64,000 nt of DNA from Toxorhynchites rutilus septentrionalis (lineage: Eukaryota; Arthropoda; Insecta; Diptera; Culicidae). Below are positions 36,421-47,679 of the stretch, one piece after another (positions within the stretch are counted from its first letter, which is position 1; the number at the start of each line of letters is the position of its first letter). The translations under genes were made by a program, and so were the position numbers. The notes under the pieces are model-generated. The model did no database searches and was not told the origin of the DNA. It worked only from the letters and a program-made list of their open reading frames with translations. The stretch is taken from contig NC_073746.1 of NCBI RefSeq assembly GCF_029784135.1, forward strand, positions 257,958,994-258,022,993, written 5' to 3'.

Positions 36421-37249
36421 CGGTCAATACAAAAGAACGAGTCCGATTCGGTTTAATTGACCTTAGCCGTTTACGAGAATGCAAAAAGTACGATTCTAGA
36501 CTCCTCCCTCCCTCTCCGTGGACAAACGTGGACATTTATTATACCCCTCCCCTCTTTGTCCACGTGGACATTCCTATCTTTTTTGGAGAAAAAAACCTTT
36601 TTTTCTTATTTGTTTTTTTTTTTGCCAAGAAAGTTGTGGGGTTGTATCCGAACCATGACCACATAGTTGACGATTACGTTATGATATTTGTTGTATGTTG
36701 ATTTTGAATATCTTCGAACAAGATGAGATTCTATATTCGAACAACATCATCGTGAAATAATCAAGGGGCGAGATTGTGTTAATTGTTATGTTTCAGGGGT
36801 ATAGCTTGCAAAACGTAAAGGAGGAGGGTGATCCAAAATCCATACTTTCGGGCGTAATGAAATTTGTTAACAATACCATAATATTGATCTATTCCCTATT
36901 CTATTCTTTCTTTAATATTACCCGGTAAGTTATTTGTATGACATTAATGTTGTCTACAGTTAGCTTCTGTGCATGAAAAAAAATAATGCTATAACTGTTC
37001 CTGATAATGAGTATAAATTCAGCATCAAGAAATTGTCCAGTCATTTCGTTTTGAATTTGCGGAATGGTCTGCAGTTAATTACTCTACTCTCGTTTGTGCG
37101 AAGCTCCCGTTTTACCAACATCCCAAGATCAGAAAACTCGCAAAGAGTTGAACTCCTGATCACACATTCTTAAAGCTTACACTTGTCGAATGTTCACATA
37201 TATAAGTGTATTTGATAGTTTTGACCACATGATTGTCGAGCTGTATTTA
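36421..37249. other. intergenic, no supported gene
   Basis: 36440-36560 has a CTCCCTCCCTCTCCGTGGAC...TTTGTCCACGTGGACATTCC segment, which can pair GTGGACAAA with TTTGTCCAC and looks like a transposon subterminal region. The rest is AT-rich. Confidence 0.3.
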
Positions 37250-37620
37250 TTGGAATTTATCGACTGATTGTTTGTAAGAGCTCATAACAGGAACGTCAGA
37301 CCTCATGTGTCCTCGACAATCTGGCAAGTAATTTTAGAGTTTAACAGGGATGTGATGTTCCTGACGTAGAAGATGACCTTTTGCGGGTGAGGACTGACTT
37401 TGGGAATTGATAACGGTAATCCCAAGAATTTTTCATTCAAATTGTTGTAAACTATAAAACATTTCATCGCCCATCACGATTTTTCACAGAAACGGCGTTT
37501 TTTAACGTTTATAGAACGAGTCGCAGATAAAAATGTGATTCGTTGTGTTTATTTCAGTCAAATAATGTGGAACTCATACATCGTAGAAATTTGCTAGCCG
37601 CACCAAATGCTCAGGGACGG
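37250..37620 (-). pseudogene. old mariner-like transposase relic
   Basis: On the minus strand a frame with stops reads VPHYLTEINTTNHIFICDSF, then KTPFL, then KIVMGDEMF. This corresponds in order to the WVPHELTE, ICDSLLKR, FLKRIVTGDE blocks of mariners, with the first catalytic Asp retained as GDE. Several stops interrupt it and flanking parts are unrecognisable. Confidence 0.65.
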
Positions 37621-37911
37621 TGGTTTTTGGATATATGTAGTGAATCTGTTAATTGATCTGTCGTGTACCGAATATTATTCATAATGGATTCCGATTTGAT
37701 TGACATCAATAGCGGCACGAACTTTCCGGTCCAACCCATAGAAGAGTATTTCACAATTTCAATAGAAGGCAATAAAGAGTTTCGCTGTTAGTAACCCTTC
37801 TTCAAAGATACGAGCCGTGCACCTTTAAGAGAATTTGTTGTTCGTCTTCCAATTTTGCAAAAGCTTGGAAGTTCTGAAGAGATAGAAACGAAGTGGGTTT
37901 TCAACCCCCTC

Positions 37912-38063
37912 ACTTCATCAGCTTGTAACATGAATATTTTTTCTTCGTTCAATTTTTGATTTATTATTAAAAGATAGATGAACAAATAATGGATCGTAAA
38001 AAAACTCTTTTTTATTTTTTACAGAGCTCGAGGAAACGTCCGAAATTCGTGTCTCTACACGTC
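37912..38063 (+). mobile_element. TTAA-target element, truncated copy 2
   Basis: Matches the right end of 31631-32356: CTTCATCAGCT, AAAAGATAGATGAACAAATA, ACAGAGCTCGA and GAATTCGTGTCTCTACAC-like blocks in order. It ends at TTAA (38064-38067), which continues directly into repeat family B (TTAAGTGGAAATTAGC). The left part of the element is missing. Confidence 0.75.
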
Positions 38064-39231
38064 CTTAAGTGGAAATTAGCGTTTAGAGCTCGACAGTTCT
38101 GCCCATGTCTACATAGGAGGCGTAATCACCATCACCATTAGTGTTAGGAAAACGCAATTTTGTTGTATTTTTGCCTACAAGCAAATTCCCAGTTGTCCAG
38201 TTGAAGGATATTATCGGCAAAAAGGGGGCCTAGGAGATTTTGCGGATTAAAACATATTTTTTCCATTTGCAAAACGCTTGCGTCTATTTATGCGGACAAA
38301 CAATCGTTCCTATGAACATTTGTTCGCTTAGCTAAACGTATTCACCAGGTTGCTTTGTCTGTAGCGTTAGTATTTACATTTCCGATAATAGTCAAAACGT
38401 CTCCGTCGGCAGTTTATTGTTTTCGAATAAAATAAAAAAGGTTTGGAACAAATTTAGTGAAATGTCTGGAAAAGGTGCTCTGGATTTGTTGCGAGTCTAT
38501 GATAGTACTTTTTTCCTGAATACTCTGGAATATGATAAGAACAGCAGGTTGGCGTTTTTTCAATTAATTGAATTTGTAAAGGTAATCTGCAATGTTGGTA
38601 ATTTTAGCAACATGAATTACCGATATCACGATCAATCGCCTAAAGATGGTGGAGTGACTTACACCAAGTAAATGCTGGTTATAATGCTATAATATAATGC
38701 TATAATGCTAGGAACCAATATTATTTTAATTTTACCACTATCTTATTGTTTCATTATCTACTTGAAGATTCAAATGCAGAAATTTAGGTAATTAGAACAT
38801 TAAAAAAACACAATTGCTTCTCTTTGTTGTCTCGTGTACAGAAAATAGTAATTATATAAGCAGAGTTTCAATGGTTTCTTATATTCATCTATTAGGAAAC
38901 ACTAAGTAATGAAACACTATCGTGATAGGCATGTTTGGACTCTACAAAGAATGTGATTCAAATGTAGATTTAGCTTATAGCCCATAATACTGATAATTGT
39001 TGATTTTCGAACGATGTATGAAGGCTGTATGGAACTACGTCTGTTATGTGGACAAACAGTGATTGTACGGAAACTTTTTTTTTTCAAAATTGCTCAAATG
39101 TTTCCGAACAAAAAATGTTTGTTTGCATGTTGAGCAAACGTATTACAGTGCGTATATTGCAAAACAGCGAAAAAGTCGATTTTGTTCATTTTGTCGCTTA
39201 CGTCTCCTATACAAACATGGGCAGAGTTAAG
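38064..39231. other. family B flank and unannotated sequence
   Basis: 38064-38097 matches family B. CTGCCCATGTCTACATAGGA just after it recurs in inverse orientation near 39207-39224, so two family B ends face each other about 1.1 kb apart. Between them a frame (38417-38671) shows no recognisable domain. This block could be a composite DNA element. Confidence 0.35.
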
Positions 39232-39365
39232 AGTTTTCTAGACAAAAACTCTCTTCGACAAAGTTGTTACATATGATAGAGCGCTCATTTTTATGTTATC
39301 AAAAATAGGGTGACCAAAATTATCGATGAAATAAAAAATATAACTTTCTTATCTCTATAGATAGA
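39232..39365 (+). repeat. dispersed repeat family B, copy 2
   Basis: Matches 14229-14365 with about 10 differences and no large gap, including TCTTCGACAAAGTTGTTACA and GATGAAATAAAAAATATAAC. Confidence 0.8.
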
Positions 39366-42300
39366 TATATACAGCCATTCGATGCCAAACCGATATAGTG
39401 GTCCTCAGATTCAGTGTCAAAAGTGGTAATTTTGTTCTTTATCGCAAAACATTAGACCCGTATTTTCATATTTTTTTTATTAGGGCGCCTATTTCCATTT
39501 TAGGATGGTTCAAACAAGAATGTTTTTCAATTTTTTCCCAAAAATTACTTTTTTGGGAAAATTACCACTAAACAGTCATCTCAATGTGAATATACAGTAC
39601 AGATAAGTTGATCTGAAATAGGACCCATCAATAGAACGACAGATAGCATCAAAAGTCATACGTGTATGAATGTCGAATATAGTCAAATATATATTCTTTA
39701 AATTTTAGAGCGTATTTTTGAAATTCTTAAGAAAAAGAGGCGTTGATAAATCTCGATGCTCGATTCGGCCTCGAACCCCTGAAAACGAACACAAATTTAT
39801 ACCAGCTCCTGTTCCTCCCAGCCAAACACTAGATGGTTTGAAAGCACTATTCTCAAACGATATGAGCATTAATTTTCTTTCTCGTTTGTTCGAAATTCTA
39901 TTAACTTGTCGACTTGGATGAAGACGTTTGGTACATTTTCAATCATTCGAATAGCCTTCGACCTAGGCAAATGTCTCATTTTTTACGTTAATATTTTAAT
40001 TATTTAATAAAATCTCAAATATTATGAAAATTTTTCAAACGACTTTGACTTTATGCACATACTATGCTAGGGTCCAAAAACCGCATTTTTACCGTTACGT
40101 AATTTGTGCACCACGCATAATTGCAGCAAGTGAAAACCCGATGGATGATTGACATAATTAAAAATCTCAGAAACATTCCCCTCTTGAATGAATAAAACAA
40201 ATCTTAACCGAAATTTTTGACAACTTTTTTTAAATTTTGGCATTGCTCAATGGTGCAAACATTATCACGCATACGGTACACAACATACTACATAAAAATT
40301 AAAACTCATGCTACCACCCTTCAATGTTTAGACGCTATTTGCAGACGAAGCAATGTCGCTCATTCAAATATTATTCAAATGTTCCGGTGAGCAAAAAACA
40401 ACGAACCATTCATCTGTCGTCTTACTACACTTTATCAAAAAGCTCTCTTTTGAAACTATCCTTTCAAAGACACAATTTTTGCCTGGGAAGAGTGAGGCAA
40501 TGCTTGATTCCTTTCCATACTTCGAGCAATGTGTTACCTTTCTTGCATACAAGAAAAGAACTGCTATTCAGTACAGAAAAGACACCAAACAGCAAAATTG
40601 AATGGATGTTTCTGCTACACAATCTAAAATGAAAAAAGCGACACAAATCAGCCCATAGTCAGGGATTTTCTTTTGAATACGCTTCGAAAGCAAACGCCGT
40701 CTTTTGTACACATCACATTCGCATCTCTCTGTCCAAGAGGGTTTCTCATATTTTTCATCTTTTTAGGAGCTTCTTTCCCATCGCCGTTTTCTCTTACTCC
40801 TTTGCGGGTACGAATGCAGTGATGATGACGATGACGAAGGAAGAACACACAAACGGGAAAGCTCTTTTGTTCCGCTGTCCATCACGTGTCGCACGGGCCG
40901 ACATACTGTCAAGCACGATTGGTGAAGAAAATCCGTCGCGCTGCACAATTATAACAACAGTGACATTTGACAGTCACTTTTTTTTAGATTCAATTCGAAA
41001 GTTAAATGGTAGTGTAGGATGATTGTTCGAGTTTTCTTCTGTTATTACTCGAGGTTCATGATTATACAATTATTGACATCGTTTGTTCGAAAGGATCATC
41101 CCCACAACTCGTGCAGCACATCTGTCGGAACAGATTATCATATTTCCACTACCTGACTGGCGCTGCTGCATGTCATGAACAGGTAGTGAAATTCTATAAC
41201 CACAGGGGGTCCTACTGCTGTCCGAAGTTCTTAGTCATCATCGTTATCTGCGTTATTTATTGGCGGCGCTTTCGTAGGCGCACTCTGAACGGTCGCTACC
41301 TGATGAAATAGATGAATTTTTATGTTTATGATTGAAGCAATTCGATTGTCTGTAAGGATCCGTCAGCTGTTGTGGTGCGTGCCGTATCGCTATAATAAGG
41401 GGACCGAAAAACCCGAATATTTTGATCATATAATAATAATGGTCCCACCTCATTCCCCTGCAAAGATTCGACCTGGACGAGTTATCTTTAAGATAAATAG
41501 TCATACGAAATTTACTCTCGTATCATCAATCTGGATTAGTAAGCAAGAAAAAAAACGGACTGGCTGTGCCGAAAACATTGAATCTATATTTGAGCATTAT
41601 CATTTCTTGACAGCATACCAAGAAAATTTCCAACCCGAAAAACCGGTGACCGATCGGGATTTAAGCCCAAAACCTATGTGCGTATCAGCCGTGAGCTTAC
41701 AAAAAAAAATCCCGCTTAACTAGATTCTCGATAACAGTCTACTAATATGATCGCGCCCGAGCTCAGACAGCTGAGCAAGCCCAAGCCTAATTCTAGTCGG
41801 AACTTCAGGTCCATCTACTAATCCAAGACATTTCAAGAAAATTTCCAGCGATTTTTTCCACCGATCGGGAATTAGACTCAATACCTATGTGCGTTTCATC
41901 TTACTATCTTTTATGAAGACCATCAATTACTTAAAATATTTGTTTTTTGAGACTTCAACATTAAATCCTACGGTAGGATATTTTACTGTGTTTGCAACTA
42001 GCCATGAGTGTAATGAAAGAGAAATACAAAGCCTAAATGAGAAATGCCCTCTCTCGACGTGTTTGGAAAAGGTGACACTACAATACTTGTACGCTAACTG
42101 TGCTAAACCCAGTTATCGAATTATCACTAACTCACTAACTAGGCTGACATGTCAAACGTCAAAAAAACTGAGGGGAACACCAACGATTTTTATTCGATTG
42201 GCACTGAAAACAAACTCGTACGCTTGTGATCGTTACAAATTTAATAAAGGTAATTGTCTGTACAGTAACGTTTCTAATTGCATTTTCTCAGCGTTAAACA

Positions 42301-42409
42301 TCCTGAAATTGGATATACAAAAGGTTCCCACCAAAATTTCATACAACTCCATCAAGTGTTTTTGTAATGCGAAAATAATCTCAAATTATATTTGAATGTC
42401 CCTCACATA
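39366..42409. other. intergenic, no supported gene
   Basis: Frames at 39718-39921 and 40324-40632 have no domain. A diverged direct repeat occurs at 41617-41690 and 41832-41900 (TCAAGAAAATTTCCA...GATCGGGAATTAGACTC...ACCTATGTGCG). The frame 41889-42395 contains a cysteine cluster (ECNEREIQ...KCPLSTC) faintly like a TIL inhibitor exon, too weak to call. Confidence 0.3.
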
Positions 42410-43575
42410 TGGGATTGGGGAAAAAGAAATGTCGTATATTGTCAACACTTAAACATATCTTGTGTTGTACTTATCGCATCGGGTCATACTATAAGGCTAT
42501 TTAAAGACGACAATCTGTGCTACAAGTGTCGTTTTTACAGTGTTGTGATTGTCCTTTTCAGTCTCTAGTTATAGCGCGTCAAAGATGGGGTCCACCAAGC
42601 AAGAAATTCACTATATTTTACGTTTTTACTACCTACGAGGTAAAACTGCAACGAAGGCGGCCGAAAAAAATCGTGTAGTTTATGGACCCGATACTGTAAC
42701 GATTCGCACAGCACAGCGTTGGTTTGATCGATTTCGTTCTGGTGTAGTGGCTGTCGAAGATACACACCGTACTGGTAGGCCAATCGTCGTGGAAACCGAT
42801 AAAATCGTTGAAATCATCCAAGTAGACCGGCATATGAGTACTCGTTCGATTGGCCAGGAACTGGGTATAGACCATAAAACCGTTTGGAACCATTTGCAGA
42901 AGATTGGATTCCAAAAAAAGCTAGATGTATGGGTGCCACACGAGTTGACGCAAAAAAATCTTTTAGACCGAATCAACGCCTGCGATGAACTGCTGAAACG
43001 GAACGAACTCGACCCATTTTTGAAGAAGATGATCGCCAAACTCGGATTGACGGCCAGAAAGGTTTTGCTGTGTGTTTGGTGGGATTGGAAGGGAATCATC
43101 CACTATGAGCTGCTGAACCATGGCCAGACCCTCAACTCGGTTCTCTACTGTGAGCAGCTTGACCGTTTGAAGCAGGCGATTGACCAGAAGCGGCCAGAAA
43201 TGATCAATAGGAATGGTGTTGTTTTCCACCAGGACAACGCTCGGCCTCACACATCTTTGATGACCCGCCAGAAGCTACGGGAGCTCGGATGGGATGTCCT
43301 ATTGCACTCACCGTATAGTTCGGACCTGGCTCCAAGTGATTATCATCTCTTCCGGTCCATGCAAAACGCTCTTGGTGATACTAAGTTGGCTCAAAAGAGG
43401 CTTGCGAAGACTGGCTGTCTGAGTTTTTTGTGAATAAGGAGTTGGGTTTTATAAGGGAAGATAATGAATTGCCGCATATTTGGCGCATATTTGACTTAAA
43501 TTGGATAATTTCAAGTATGTTAAATAAAGCGTCGAATTTCGATCAGAAATACGACATTTCTTTTTCCCCAACCCT
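42410..43575 (+). mobile_element. mariner copy 2, both termini present, internally deleted
   Basis: Terminal repeats containing GGGAAAAAGAAATGTCGTAT and its inverse ATACGACATTTCTTTTTCCC, with TA at both ends. The 5' leader (CATATCTTGTGTTGTACTTA) also matches copy 1 at 2037-2704. Length is 1166 bp, against about 1.3 kb for a full mariner, because of internal deletions in the transposase. It lies beside an older mariner relic (43650-44220). Confidence 0.92.
42585..43433 (+). pseudogene. mariner (DD34D) transposase, defective
   Basis: ATG at 42585 is the usual start after the leader. Residues 1-110 hold the two helix-turn-helix domains (EIHYILRFYYLRG, RTGRPIVVETDK, IGQELGIDHKTVWNHL), followed by the linker motif WVPHELTQKN. 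A deletion after FLKKMI removes the block with the first catalytic Asp, and the frame resumes at KVLLCVWWDWKG. The second Asp (HQDNARPH) and third Asp (APSDYHLF) remain, spaced DD34D, but the usual SPDLAPSD reads SSDLAPSD. A frameshift near 43395 truncates the C-terminus, which continues in the next frame (FFVNKELGF). It encodes 282 residues against about 345 expected and cannot be catalytic. Confidence 0.92.
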
Positions 43576-43649
43576 ATATTTTGACAGACAAATTGAATAT
43601 GATGTCTCTTATTTATGCATTGATACTGCGGCCCAGTTACCGCACGCAC

Positions 43650-44220
43650 AGTTAGCGAACGACAAAGGCATTCAAAGACAGCCGAGAAAAGGTGACCTCT
43701 TCAACTGTCAAAACATTGACAAAATAGAAGAAATGGTGCTCGTAAATCGTCATTTAAGTTTGAAGCGGCTAGCCCATGGATAAAATATCTTTCACGAAAC
43801 CGTTCGTCATATTTTAATTGATGTTTTGGACATGACAAAACTCGCAGCGCAACTAGTGCGAAAAGAGCTAAATTTTCTTTAAAAATTTCATCGCAATCAT
43901 GTGGCTTGAGACATGCTTGAACGATCAAATTCTGATCCCACGTGCATCCAACGCATATTTACTTGCGACGAGACATAGATATGGCCTTTTCCTATTTCCG
44001 AAACTTAAATTAACGCTTCGTGAGAACCGTTTTGACAGCATTTAAGACAACAAAAAACGAATTCGCTGCCTGAATGGCAATTCCTAAATACAAAAATGAA
44101 TAAAATGAAAATGAATGAAAAGTGTTTCGATGACTGGATTGTTTGTTGGAAAATGTGTATCGCTTCAGAAGTGGCCAATTTTGAAGGCTATAATATAAAT
44201 TTAGATGATAAATTAAGCAC
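43650..44220 (+). pseudogene. older mariner-like relic next to copy 2
   Basis: In one frame with stops: HLSLKRLAHG, then TVRHILIDVLDMTKLAAQLV, RKELNFL, then SDPTCIQRIFTCDET (first Asp region), then after a deletion KCFDDWIVCWKMCIASE with FEGYNINLDD, the usual mariner C-terminus. It is much more diverged than copy 2 and belongs to a different mariner lineage. The central catalytic region is lost. Confidence 0.75.
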
Positions 44221-44299
44221 TTTCTAAATTATTTTGAATTCTTTTAAAGCAGTTTTATTCCTTTGACCTTTTTTACTTAACCATCCTGTGTTTGGAAGC

Positions 44300-44629
44300 T
44301 CATTGACAATGCGAATGATGCGAACAGACTTCATCAATGAATAAGAGTTTATTTTCAATGATTTTTTTACACTTATCAGATAAAGCAACCCATCGCAAGC
44401 CTACCTTATTTTCCACACTATCGCACAGATTTGCTGTACCCTTGTCAGAACTTTCGAACAGTTCCTGTTTGATATTTTCCGGTAGCAGCGGCAGGAAATC
44501 GTTCATCGGGTCCACCAGGTCATCAGTTTCCATGTTAGTGGCAGTCGAAGGCCCCGATGTCTGGGATGCCATTTTACAAACACTCGAGAGACGTCTATTG
44601 CCAGTTATCCAATTCCGATCGCAGTTCAA
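44300..44629 (-). CDS. hypothetical small protein (possible host gene)
   Basis: The minus-strand frame has ATG at 44629 (109 codons) or at 44572 (MASQTSGPSTATNMETDD, 90 codons). The second start gives a more typical N-terminus. The protein has an acidic, Ser/Thr-rich head, a LPLLPENIKQELFESSD segment and a Lys-rich tail ending HSHCQ. I do not recognise a family. Support for a real gene: codon composition unlike the flanking transposons, and a minus-strand AATAAA at 44254-44259, about 40 bp past the stop. A spliced version cannot be excluded. Confidence 0.45.
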   Translation of the reverse strand: MNCDRNWITGNRRLSSVCKMASQTSGPSTATNMETDDLVDPMNDFLPLLPENIKQELFESSDKGTANLCDSVENKVGLRWVALSDKCKKIIENKLLFIDEVCSHHSHCQ

Positions 44630-45904
44630 TTTTCCCCAACTTTATACCTGTGCAAAATAATGCTTCAGACAATCAGATTTCACTTGTTTTTCGAAAACAT
44701 TGTTGCTTTCGCTATATCCTTTACTTTCATAGGAGAAAGGTGGCCTACTTCAGTTTTCCACGGAAAATTCTTCCACCCAAAAAACTCACACCATTAAAAA
44801 CAAAACGTGCACACATAGATCGATACGCACACTACTGAATTCACTTTGCACACGTACGCAGCGCTAAGAGAAAGATGGCCGCTAGATTCGGTATCCAAAG
44901 CGAAAAGATTTTCCCCCAGGGAGAAGCTCAATTTGCACAACAAACTTCTTTTGATTGGGACCGGCACTTGGCATTTAGTTTCACGCTATATACACAGGCT
45001 TTTTTAAAGCTTATACACTGCAATATTGAACCCGTGAAGTTTTCAATCCATTTTCAGACGGCAAACCATTGAATAATTACAAGAAAGCTCCGTCCCGTAC
45101 AAAACTTATTTTTTCCTTGTTGCCATTTTTCCAACCATTTACCTCACACCAGACGAGATGCTAATGATTTATGTTCATTTTTTGGACATTATCATGCTCC
45201 ACTTAAACGCAAAAAATCGCATTTTGCCATTCATTAGGGTATTTCTTCAACACAGACGGAAAATGGTAAAACTTGCAGATTTTTTCCCCATCGAATCTGG
45301 ATTCTAGAAAAGGTAACAGGCTCAACACACGAGCAAGAAGATCAGCACCCGACGCGACGTTTAACCGCAGACAAACGAATGTGTTCTGCGAGTGAGCGAA
45401 AAGCAAGCAAGCGAACAGTGATCGGGCGAGAGTGGATAAACAGCGCCGGCACACATACTAGCACAATCGACGATTCATCCAGGCGAGGGCACTACTGGAA
45501 AAAATAAAGCAGCATCACAACCAAAATGTTTGTCATTTACTACAGGATTGCTAAATTTTTTGTATTGTACACCAAATTACTCAAGATAAATTACCAGAAT
45601 CACGGTGTTCAGTATAGAACTCGTTACAATTCAGACTTTTGCAATCCTTGTTCTGTCGTTTGGATTAATAAAGCTCTCCTATCTGTTTTTTCAAAATCAA
45701 TTTTGTGTGCTATATAAAAAAATCTTGCATACCTTTGCTATTTGCTATATATGTTAAATTATTTTGGTACTCAAGACTGTCAAGTGAAATCAGGGTACGT
45801 TTATGACAAGGTAGTCTGGACTGACTAGTACATCAACAATAGTGAGGCTGTGACGTTAGCTTTGCAAGTATCATGGGACGGTATAAAAAATTTGTCGAAA
45901 TAAG
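44630..45904. other. intergenic, possible shared promoter region
   Basis: Upstream of the minus-strand candidate gene. A plus-strand frame with ATG at 44876 (MAARFGIQSEKIFPQG, about 65 codons) diverges from it, but no domain or splice site supports it. The remainder to 45904 is without recognisable features. Confidence 0.3.
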
Positions 45905-46007
45905 TTTATTTCTTTTGTATTTTAGCTTAATGTATATATATTTATTCATTGGAGCCTAGGGGAAATTGTGGTTCGGCAATTCGAATTGAAGCTTCCTGAA
46001 GCTTTCT

Positions 46008-46229
46008 CTAGCACTCCGATACCTCTTGCTGCAGTGCTTTAATTAAGCTATCAGAATCGGCCGAATCGCTAGGTTTCTCATCAGAGATATTGATGGTGCT
46101 GCTTCCGCTTTCATTTGATGGAAAATCCCTCTCGGGATAGTCATGTCTCCTCCCATTAGAAAACTGTACCGATTCTGCGTATGTTACGGATGTTTTTGAT
46201 AGATTTAACTCTTGCTTTATGCCAGTCAA
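46008..46229 (-). CDS. unidentified 3' coding segment of a minus-strand gene
   Basis: The frame ends at TAG 46008-46010. It is acidic and Ser-rich, with SGSSTINISDEKPSDSADSD then LIKALQQEVSE, typical of a disordered host-protein tail. Minus-strand AATAAA signals occur at 45941-45946 and 45905-45910. The true 5' boundary is unknown: an upstream exon candidate at about 46375-46437 has good acceptor and donor contexts but its phase does not join cleanly. The frame continues open for about 23 codons past the TAG. No family recognised. Confidence 0.35.
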   Translation of the reverse strand: MTGIKQELNLSKTSVTYAESVQFSNGRRHDYPERDFPSNESGSSTINISDEKPSDSADSDSLIKALQQEVSEC

Positions 46230-46374
46230 GACCTTTCGGTGAGCCTTCCGGTTTTAATTTCACGAGGCATGAAAATCGTTGGCCTTTCTGACAGGAGGAA
46301 CAGTTAAAAATAAACTATTTTGTGTACTAGTTGTATAATCTGAATTTGTTTAATTTTATCTGTTTACCTGTTCG

Positions 46375-46437
46375 GTCCCCAATGACCAAACGCTCAGGCA
46401 TCAGGGTGCCACACATTGAGCCATAGAGTAGTCTGAA
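46375..46437 (-). CDS. candidate internal exon of the same minus-strand gene
   Basis: On the minus strand, TTTTCATTTTCAG precedes the segment and AACAG|GTAAAC follows it, both good splice contexts. Only one phase is open (LLYGSMCGTLMPERLVIGDR). The next acceptor candidate (CTCCTGTCAG near 46293) gives a frame that closes quickly, so exon joining is uncertain. Confidence 0.3.
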
Positions 46438-46439
46438 AA

Positions 46440-47679
46440 TGAAAATATTTTATATATATACCTTCGCAGTCGAGCCGACTAATTTCAAAAAGCAGCACAG
46501 AAACAACACATCCTGAGTAATAGTTTCGTTATTTTAATTTTAATGGTTCACTAACTCCTCCACTTCACGTATTATTGACGTATTTTCAAAAAAAAAAGCA
46601 AAACACGTAATATTCGCAACAAAAAAAACACTGCTGCTTTCGCTGCTTTCCGTCAAAGCTAAGATGTTATAGTTGAGAGTGTATAAGTGAATCGTGTCGT
46701 TACACACTTCGAGTCCAGATTACCTTGTCAAAAACGTACCCTGAAGATTATCTGTCTTCAGTACGAACTGCAAGTATTTGGATCGTTGTTTAGTAGTTCA
46801 ATTCGAACTCAAGTAATGGCAGAACAGTAATTCTGATCGATCGTTCCACCTTATTATTATAACATTGGTTTATAGAACCACTTTCCCCCAATCTATTGGC
46901 GATCTAACGTACAAATCTACACCTAGGCGGCGCTGCGGTGAAAGTGATGATGATTTAAAATTTTGCCATGTGAGCTTATGGAAGGTTTGTAGATCTTTCC
47001 ATAAATTACAATGTTATAACTATAAAAGATTATTTGATTGCGATGAGTTTGTAAGAAATTTTATTCTGCGCACTTTTATATATAACATGTTATTTATTTA
47101 CTTCTTTCAGTAGTGAAAACTATAAAAATGTTGACAATGGTTGAATTAAAGAAGGAAATTCGAGAGCACAATCAAACACAAGTAGAAAAATGCACGATTC
47201 CTGCATATGAGAACTACTTTGGAAAGCCCGGAAATAAAATATACGTGATTTGTTTTTGAGTTTTAGGTTACATTAGCATCATTTTCTTAGTTCAAAAACA
47301 AAATCCAGATGTCTCACCGATCGTTTACGTTTTGCGTTAGATCGCCAATTAGCGAATTCGTTTTTAAAACTGAGTCAGTGCCAAACTGACTCTGTAATAA
47401 AAAGCGTCTTCAGTTTCACGAATGCGGTGGTTTGTTGGTGTGCGTTACATAGTCTGATTTGTTTATATTTGTTACGACAAATGTACAGTGTCGACGTCTG
47501 GTGGGGATATTAGTGTTTGGGAGGTAAATTATTCTCTATCAGATCAGAAGGCTAAGTGCAAAAAAATATAAAAGTTTGAATGAAAAGTTTTACTTCATAT
47601 TGTTTAATTGTTAGGTAATGTAGTTTGACACTCACTTAACCATTTGTCGATACATTTCCTGTTTGTTCCACAAATAGTT
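46440..47679. other. intergenic, no supported gene
   Basis: A possible exon at 47111-47258 follows TTACTTCTTTCAG and holds a short frame (MLTMVELKKEIREHNQ...), but no partner exon is evident. GTGTCGACGTCTGGTGG at about 47490-47506 nearly matches 63835-63851 and may be a fragment of an LTR start. Confidence 0.3.

Noticed and set aside
41889..42395. TIL-type protease inhibitor exon
   Set aside because: Only a partial cysteine pattern (C..., CP..TC). The remaining cysteines and spacing do not fit and no signal peptide exon was found.
44876..45072. Divergent plus-strand gene starting MAARFGIQ
   Set aside because: The frame ends quickly in AT-rich sequence and no donor site or homology supports it.
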